Shown here piece by piece: positions 8,608 through 12,615 of a DNA stretch of 12,615 bases. The stretch's first letter is position 1. Each line of letters begins with the position of its first letter. This DNA is from JBCCZC01 sp039188505 (lineage in GTDB: Bacteria > Pseudomonadota > Gammaproteobacteria > Xanthomonadales > SZUA-38): positions 1 through 12,615 of the forward strand of contig JBCCZC010000141.1 in assembly GCA_039188505.1 (NCBI GenBank), written 5' to 3'. The notes below the pieces were generated by a model. The model saw only the letters and a list, made by a program, of their open reading frames with translations. It was not told the DNA's origin and ran no database searches. A program made the translations under genes and the position numbers.

Positions 8608-9774
8608 TCAAGCGGCCTCCATGCGAAGGCGGGGCAAGACGGCCAGGCCGAGCAATGCGGTCATCTGGACGGCGAGGCAGGCCAGAGCCAGGGGAACCAG
8701 CCCTGCGGTCACGACCGGCGCCAGCATCGCGGTGCCGCCGGCCGCAACGCCGAGGATTGCCAGGATCGTCAGGGACGCGGCGCGATCGTCGTCACCCTCA
8801 CCGGCCATGATGGCGCGCAGGAAACCCGGTGGGCCGCGGAATCCCAGACCGGCGTTCAGCGGCGCGAACAGCAGCGCCAACCAGAACGGATCACCGTTGC
8901 CGACGAGGGCGAAGGCGGTGATCGCGGCGGCGCCGAGGGCTGCCATCGCGGTGCCGAACCAGATGACGCGTTCCGCGCCCCAGCGCGCGGCCAGCGAGCC
9001 GGTGAAGTTCGAGGTGATGATGAAGCAGGAGATGCCGACCACCTGCATCCGGATGAAGTCGGCCAGCTCGCCGTCCATGCTCCGCACGATCACGACCGGA
9101 GCTCCGAAGACGAAGATGAGCAGTCCGCCCGTCACGCAGGCCTGGCTCAGCGCATAGCGAAGGAACACGGGACTCGTGAGCAGCCGCAGGTAGGAACCGC
9201 TCGCTGCCGCGTCGGGCGTGTGCGGCAGCGCGGACCTCATGGCGAGGATGGTCAGGCCCAGCATTGCCGCGAGTACGGCGGTGACGAAGAAGGACGTGGT
9301 CCAGCTTCCCCAGGACAGGAGCCACAGCCCAACGATCGGGGCCGCCGCGGGCGTCAGGCTCTCGATGCTTGCAAGGGCGCCGATGGCGCGGGTCGCGCCC
9401 TGTTCGTCGAACAGCCCCCGGATGATCCCCGGCGCGAACACCGCAGGTGCGGCCGCGACAATACCCTGCAGGAAGCGCCAGGCGATAAGACCATCCATGC
9501 CGATGGCAAGTCCCGCTGCAGCAGAGCACGTCGCGTAGCCGAGGAGTCCTGCAATCAGGCAGTTGCGCCGACCGAAGCGGGCGCCGAGGGTTCCGAAGAG
9601 CAGCAGACCCAGGGCGGAGCCCGCGACGAACGCCGCGATGACGAGCTGCGCCTTCGTCGGGGTGCCGCCGAGGGCGTCAGGCAGCGTGGGAATCGCGGGG
9701 AGTACGAGGTCCGTGCCGGCAAGGCCCAGCACCGTTCCGAGCACCAGTAATCCGAGGGCCAGGTAGCGATTCAT
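8608..9774 (-). CDS. MFS multidrug efflux transporter, Bcr/CflA-like
   Basis: This 388-residue inner-membrane protein shows 12 hydrophobic segments by eye, at roughly residues 4-28, 42-61, 72-92, 96-119, 129-152, 161-179, 204-230, 243-263, 269-292, 297-322, 334-358 and 359-381. The family likely exports small molecules or drugs by proton antiport. Bcr/CflA-like hallmarks are the opening TDLVLPAIPTLPDAL, the loop-2/3 signature GARFGRR, and WRFLQGIVAAAPAVFAPGIIR in helix 4 followed by LFDEQGATRAIGAL. The family usually has GxxxDRFGRR in loop 2/3; here the Asp is Ala (GTLGARFGRR), a notable change at a position linked to conformational switching. Length is typical of the family. The ATG overlaps the stop of the upstream PH-like gene by 4 bases (ATGA), and its own ribosome site is weak, so translational coupling is expected. 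The substrate cannot be predicted. Confidence 0.88.
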   Translation of the reverse strand: MNRYLALGLLVLGTVLGLAGTDLVLPAIPTLPDALGGTPTKAQLVIAAFVAGSALGLLLFGTLGARFGRRNCLIAGLLGYATCSAAAGLAIGMDGLIAWRFLQGIVAAAPAVFAPGIIRGLFDEQGATRAIGALASIESLTPAAAPIVGLWLLSWGSWTTSFFVTAVLAAMLGLTILAMRSALPHTPDAAASGSYLRLLTSPVFLRYALSQACVTGGLLIFVFGAPVVIVRSMDGELADFIRMQVVGISCFIITSNFTGSLAARWGAERVIWFGTAMAALGAAAITAFALVGNGDPFWLALLFAPLNAGLGFRGPPGFLRAIMAGEGDDDRAASLTILAILGVAAGGTAMLAPVVTAGLVPLALACLAVQMTALLGLAVLPRLRMEAA

Positions 9775-10292
9775 TGCTCGGCAGTCGTCGGCGCGGCGGG
9801 CGGCGGATCAATGAGTTTCGTCAGCGTAAACACGAAAGCGTTGCGCCTGCCGGGCGTGACCACCAGTGTCCGGTCGTCGAACTTGAGCACTACTGCATTC
9901 CCCGGATCGGTAGCCCATGCCCGGTAGTTGCCGAGGGCCTGATTCCGGAATCGCCCGGCGAAGCAGAACAGCCCACCATTGCCGAAGACGCGCAGCGAAC
10001 GAGCCATCGCATCCGGGTCCGCGTGGACGGAACGCAGCCCATCGAGGGGAATCGACGTGGCCCAGCCGAGGCGCCTCACCTTCAGCACGTCTCGCTCGAT
10101 TCGATAGCCGAGAATTGTGAAGGGCAGGGCCAGGAACAGGAAGGTCAGGGGTAGACCAACCACCGCAAGCTGCCAGAGGAGCTTGCGCGGCCCCGCGACG
10201 AGGCCGACCACCGCGATGCCGCAGAGGATCAGCACGCAGATGCCGGTGGTCGCCTTGAGCAGGATCGACCAGGGAGCCGAAAATTCACGCAT
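9771..10292 (-). CDS. Small membrane protein with bacterial PH-like domain
   Basis: This is a 173-residue protein. Two membrane helices (about residues 14-33 and 38-62) are followed by a cytoplasmic domain resembling the bacterial PH-like bPH_5 type. The matching features are YRIERDVLKVRR, then IPLDGLRSV, SLRVFGNGGLF, a GRFRNQALGNYRAWATD segment and VVLKFDDRTLVVTPGRRNAFV. Family members are usually uncharacterised membrane-associated proteins, so no reaction can be assigned. The start is fixed by an in-frame TAG at 10296-10298 on this strand, two codons upstream, which makes the ATG at 10292 the first possible one. No Shine-Dalgarno sequence precedes it; instead a perfect palindrome overlaps the ATG. 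The gene is the first of a two-gene unit with the MFS transporter (4-base overlap) and might assist or regulate it, which is inference. Composition is host-like. Confidence 0.8.
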   Translation of the reverse strand: MREFSAPWSILLKATTGICVLILCGIAVVGLVAGPRKLLWQLAVVGLPLTFLFLALPFTILGYRIERDVLKVRRLGWATSIPLDGLRSVHADPDAMARSLRVFGNGGLFCFAGRFRNQALGNYRAWATDPGNAVVLKFDDRTLVVTPGRRNAFVFTLTKLIDPPPAAPTTAEQ

Positions 10293-10303
10293 ACGCTAGC
10301 GTA
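10292..10303. promoter_or_regulatory. 12-bp perfect palindrome overlapping the start of the PH-like gene
   Basis: TACGCTAGCGTA is fully self-complementary, and on the minus strand its last base is the A of the ATG at 10292. It occupies the place where a Shine-Dalgarno would normally be. It may be an operator, a site for a small dimeric regulator, or chance. A transcript starting at or near the ATG (leaderless) would also fit, but I see no good -10 box. Confidence 0.35.
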
Positions 10304-10336
10304 ACAGGCCGCCGCGCTCCCCGGCCGGAACAACCG

Positions 10337-10396
10337 TCAGTTCTTCGGGCGATCCTCGGCGGCGAGTTCGTAGAAGTCGAAGTTGCGGAACGGAAA
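10337..10396 (-). pseudogene. Probable 3' stub of a lost host-type gene
   Basis: On the minus strand, a frame ending at TGA 10337-10339 reads FPFRNFDFYELAAEDRPKN. Almost every codon has G or C in the third position (AAC TTC GAC TTC TAC, CTC GCC GCC GAG), as in the host-like genes beside it. Upstream the frame continues with a poor-looking sequence and hits a stop at 10451-10453. No start codon and no room for a full gene exist. It would have run in the same direction as, and just ahead of, the PH-like gene. I do not recognise the family. It reads as the C-terminus of a gene whose body was deleted or replaced. Confidence 0.35.
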
Positions 10397-10480
10397 TCTG
10401 GGAGCCTGCAAGCGTCTGCAGCATCTCGCATTCCCCAGATACTGTGGGATTCATGAGCTTCCCACCTTCGACGCGGTGAC

Positions 10481-10499
10481 GCCGGTCGCGTAAACCGGC
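10481..10499. other. Short inverted repeat (hairpin) GCCGGT/ACCGGC
   Basis: GCCGGT (10481-10486) pairs with ACCGGC (10494-10499) across a 7-base loop that contains the TAA closing the plus-strand coding-like stub. A T-tract is absent. It may be a remnant terminator, a protein site or chance. Confidence 0.25.
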
Positions 10500-10637
10500 A
10501 AGGCCGACGATTGCACACTATCGTTTGGGCAACCTCGTCAACCAGAAAGGCCAACGCAGGCTCGTCAGTTGCGTAGTCTGGTCCGACATCTCAGTTGCCG
10601 CCCAATCTCGAGACGTCCGCCCTGTGTTAGGTAGCGC

Positions 10638-10666
10638 TTGATCGAATTCCTGCCGTGAGCTAATTT
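10638..10666 (+). promoter_or_regulatory. Weak sigma70-like promoter candidate upstream of the RelA/SpoT-domain gene
   Basis: TTGATC (10638-10643) and TAATTT (10661-10666) are separated by 17 bases. The -35 matches the consensus at 4 of 6 positions, the -10 at only 3 of 6. The local AT-rich patch is unusual for this window. It would give a long leader of about 165 bases before the ATG at 10838. Confidence 0.22.
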
Positions 10667-10800
10667 TTGGTGGCGCTGCGCCTCAGGAAGTGTGTGCCCG
10701 ATTCGCGGGTCGAAAATTGCCGTCTACCTTCAGATGAGACGCCAATTGCACTCCTATGCCGCTCTTTTCGAGCTTCGAATCAACGAGGTCGCTGCGTGTG

Positions 10801-10824
10801 GACACCATGTGAACAGACACCATG
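10801..10824 (+). repeat. Two direct copies of GACACCATG just before the RelA/SpoT-domain gene
   Basis: GACACCATG occurs at 10801-10809 and again at 10816-10824, 15 bases apart. The second copy ends in the GGAG (10824-10827) that is the likely ribosome site of the downstream gene. Each copy contains an out-of-frame ATG; the first is followed immediately by TGA. The spacing could suit a repeated operator half-site or a small duplication. Confidence 0.35.
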
Positions 10825-10837
10825 GAGCTGATACGTC

Positions 10838-12615
10838 ATGCCAAGAACCACCATCAAGAAGTACACTGCGTTGGAATACTACAACATGACGGACAGCCAG
10901 TTTCGAGAGCTATACGAAAGCGAGAGTTTTCAGAACCTCATGAATTTTCTCGAAACGCGTGTCCGCCTCGAGATCATCAACATCATCAGACGCTTTCGTC
11001 TAAAGGGTGATGTCCTTTTCGAAGTTAGGCAAAAGACAACCGCGTCGGCATACGCCAAGCTGCAGCGGGTCATCCTGCGCAACCAGGCTGATTTCGGAGC
11101 ACGGAAAGTCTACCTCTTCGAAATACTACAAGACCTAGTCGGTGCCCGCCTAATCTGCATGCACGACGAAGCACAGAAGAAGCTCTTTGACCATATATTG
11201 CAGGTCGAAAGTCTCGCCATACAAGCGACCGGGCTGGAGTACTACACAGCGCCATTCAGGGAATATACGCTGTCCAAGGACATTCATGATGACCTGTCCA
11301 AGAGTGTCAAGAGATTGCATGAAGATTCGAGCAAGGGAAAAACCACTCTTGAAAGAAAAAGCAAGTCATCGAACTATGAGTCTCTGCACTTCTACGTCAA
11401 ATTCGGGTCGCAGATCGATGAGTTCCTAATTGATGACCTCACAAGCACCAAAGCGTCGAGCAGCAAGAACGAGCGAGTTCGTGACAAGGCTGAGCGCGAC
11501 TATCTTGCGGCAATACTCTCGGAGCTTGGTGATCGCGAGAAGCGCTTGATATCAGAGATCCCGATCGAATTCCAGATCAGGACTATTACGGACCACCTGT
11601 GGGCACAGGAAGAACATCGATATGTCTATAAGAACTCTGGCGCTGGGGCGATCGACGAGAAGGAAGGCGAGACTCTGGCTTTGCTCAAGAGCGCCTTCAC
11701 TGGACTGAAATTCGCATACTTCAACGTGGAGCGCCTCAGGTCGCTCGTTCGCAGCATTACAGATAGTAGGGAATTGCCGACCCCATCGTACTCGGGGTCA
11801 AGCAAGGACATGGATCCCCGTCGTTTCGCCTTCTTTGGAAACGCCTCCACAAAGGCGAAAGCGAGAAAAGAGTTTCAGAAGGCGGAACGAATTTTTCTCA
11901 AGGCCGATCAGGACCTAACGCAAGAGGCCGTAATCAAGGCGCTGGTCGATTTGAATCGGTTCATTTCGGTCAACAGCCCAAGTGACAAAGTTCCCTTCGA
12001 TCCGCACTCCTGGGGCCAGAGAAGGCTGTTTTACCTTCTGCTCGGGTTCACCGCGCTCTTTTCTACCGCAAAGTCACTGCCTGCCAAAATCGCTGTGCGC
12101 TTGAACAATGAACTCGGTTTGAGCGATTTGGTCGGCGATGCCGCGTTCAGAGCCTCTGTAGAGGACGAAGAGGGTAGCCTGAAGCTAGCGGCAAAACTGT
12201 ATGAGCGCGTAGAGACCTATGACGGATTCGCGCTCACTCTCATCGGTGAGGACGATGAGCTATGGGACGATGCGAGCGCCATATTCAAGGACCCGCTTGT
12301 CCGAATCAGACTAGCATCGAGTTTCTTCTTGCAAAATGAATTTGCCGGTGCGAGGCGAGCGCTGCTCGATCTGTTTCATGCAGAAGGACGTGACGACCTG
12401 ATCGGATGGACAGAACATCCACTTGCCGGCGCCTTCTCGGCCTCCGAGATGCTGATGCGCTACTCTCAGTACATATTCTTCGAGTCCTTCGAAGACAGTG
12501 ACAAGCTGGTCGAGAATTTCCAGGACCTGATTGCTGCGTCCGCTGCGCTATTCTCGCTAGAAATCGATGAATTCAATCCGGAGCACTATCGTAGTTGCTG
12601 CTGGTACTATTCGCT
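10838..12615 (+). CDS. RelA/SpoT-type (p)ppGpp synthetase-domain protein with long unrecognised C-terminus, 3' truncated by window edge
   Basis: The frame is open from ATG 10838 to the window end, giving 592 full codons and no stop. An in-frame TGA at 10829-10831 makes this the first ATG, with GGAG 10 bases ahead. The protein is predicted to transfer pyrophosphate from ATP to GDP/GTP (alarmone synthesis) in the cytoplasm. The synthetase domain spans about residues 40-265. I see R64-x-K66-x3-S70-x3-K74 (RQKTTASAYAK), D99-L-V-G-A-R104, NYESLH (179-184), EFQIRT (244-249) and HLWAQEEHRYVYK (253-265). The Mg/ATP-binding Asp (D99), the stacking Tyr (Y180) and the catalytic Glu (E244) all appear present. 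There is no N-terminal HD hydrolase, and I see no TGS, zinc-finger or ACT domain. Residues ~280-592 are mainly helical and unrecognised. Codons such as ATA, CTA, AGA and TTG are common and GC is near 50% by eye, unlike the genes to its left, so horizontal acquisition is likely. It could be a stand-alone or toxin-type alarmone synthetase, perhaps in defence. That role is inference. Confidence 0.88.
   Translation, partial: MPRTTIKKYTALEYYNMTDSQFRELYESESFQNLMNFLETRVRLEIINIIRRFRLKGDVLFEVRQKTTASAYAKLQRVILRNQADFGARKVYLFEILQDLVGARLICMHDEAQKKLFDHILQVESLAIQATGLEYYTAPFREYTLSKDIHDDLSKSVKRLHEDSSKGKTTLERKSKSSNYESLHFYVKFGSQIDEFLIDDLTSTKASSSKNERVRDKAERDYLAAILSELGDREKRLISEIPIEFQIRTITDHLWAQEEHRYVYKNSGAGAIDEKEGETLALLKSAFTGLKFAYFNVERLRSLVRSITDSRELPTPSYSGSSKDMDPRRFAFFGNASTKAKARKEFQKAERIFLKADQDLTQEAVIKALVDLNRFISVNSPSDKVPFDPHSWGQRRLFYLLLGFTALFSTAKSLPAKIAVRLNNELGLSDLVGDAAFRASVEDEEGSLKLAAKLYERVETYDGFALTLIGEDDELWDDASAIFKDPLVRIRLASSFFLQNEFAGARRALLDLFHAEGRDDLIGWTEHPLAGAFSASEMLMRYSQYIFFESFEDSDKLVENFQDLIAASAALFSLEIDEFNPEHYRSCCWYYS

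Larger units (their letters stand above)
10303..10837. other. Gene-poor junction region between host-like genes and a lower-GC segment
   Basis: About 535 bases carry no convincing full gene. A 90-codon minus-strand frame (10285-10554) is rejected because its residue composition is poor. The stretch holds the GC-rich coding stub near 10337-10396 and a second coding-like 3' end on the plus strand (ELPTFDAVTPVA then TAA at 10491-10493). It also holds a small hairpin at 10481-10499 and a weak promoter candidate. GC falls gradually from left to right. I found no tRNA, no integrase and no terminal inverted repeats in it. Confidence 0.5.

Noticed and set aside
10285..10554. Possible 89-residue minus-strand protein upstream of the PH-like gene
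   Set aside because: Arg/Ser/Thr-heavy composition without a motif. It also overlaps the better coding-like stub in another frame and the start of the PH-like gene.
10300..10840. Search for a tRNA, CRISPR array, integrase or attachment-site repeat at the composition boundary
   Set aside because: No cloverleaf with a TTCGA-type T-loop, no regularly spaced repeats and no recombinase motif could be seen. A distant matching repeat could lie outside the window.
10822..11010. 62-codon ORF starting at ATG 10822
   Set aside because: It lies out of frame over the start of the RelA/SpoT-domain gene, whose motifs are clear, and lacks its own ribosome site; at most a regulatory upstream ORF.

Overview
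The window is GC-rich, dense bacterial DNA. Its first ~10.3 kb uses strongly GC-ending codons, as expected of a high-GC proteobacterium. A gammaproteobacterium near Xanthomonadales/Wenzhouxiangella is my best guess. The basis is a very large secreted protein with a CSLREA-type domain, a choice-of-anchor-Q-like C-terminus and a terminal ADGFER tail. This placement is recalled knowledge plus inference; no marker gene is present.

Layout: (1) nt 1-2840, plus strand: the 3' part of a one-protein ('hybrid') two-component regulator with sensor propeller, Y_Y_Y domain, membrane helix, histidine kinase, receiver and AraC DNA-binding domain. Its N-terminus lies outside the window. (2) nt 3017-8500, plus strand: a 1827-residue exported mosaic protein with a signal peptide, HYR-like, NHL propeller, cadherin/Ig-like, PKD and DUF11-like domains, then the CSLREA-type beta-helix. 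A terminator-like hairpin separates it from the regulator. (3) nt 8608-10292, minus strand: a translationally coupled pair, a small membrane protein with a bacterial PH-like domain followed by a 12-TM Bcr/CflA-like MFS transporter. The pair converges on gene 2 across a long hairpin. (4) nt 10293-10837: a gene-poor stretch with a 12-bp palindrome at the start of the PH-like gene, what looks like the 3' stub of a lost host gene, and a drop in GC. (5) nt 10838-12615, plus strand, running off the end: a RelA/SpoT-type (p)ppGpp synthetase-domain protein of clearly lower GC and different codon use. It has no N-terminal hydrolase domain and carries at least 300 residues of C-terminal sequence that I do not recognise.

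How the parts may relate: the regulator could control the adjacent secreted protein, but this rests only on proximity. The PH-like protein and the transporter are very probably co-expressed. The RelA/SpoT-domain gene looks horizontally acquired and is the most promising item. Its core motifs are intact, its architecture is not that of housekeeping RelA/SpoT, and it starts beside a damaged gene. That fits a stress, toxin or phage-defence alarmone synthetase at the edge of an accessory island, though the window ends before any partner gene could be seen.
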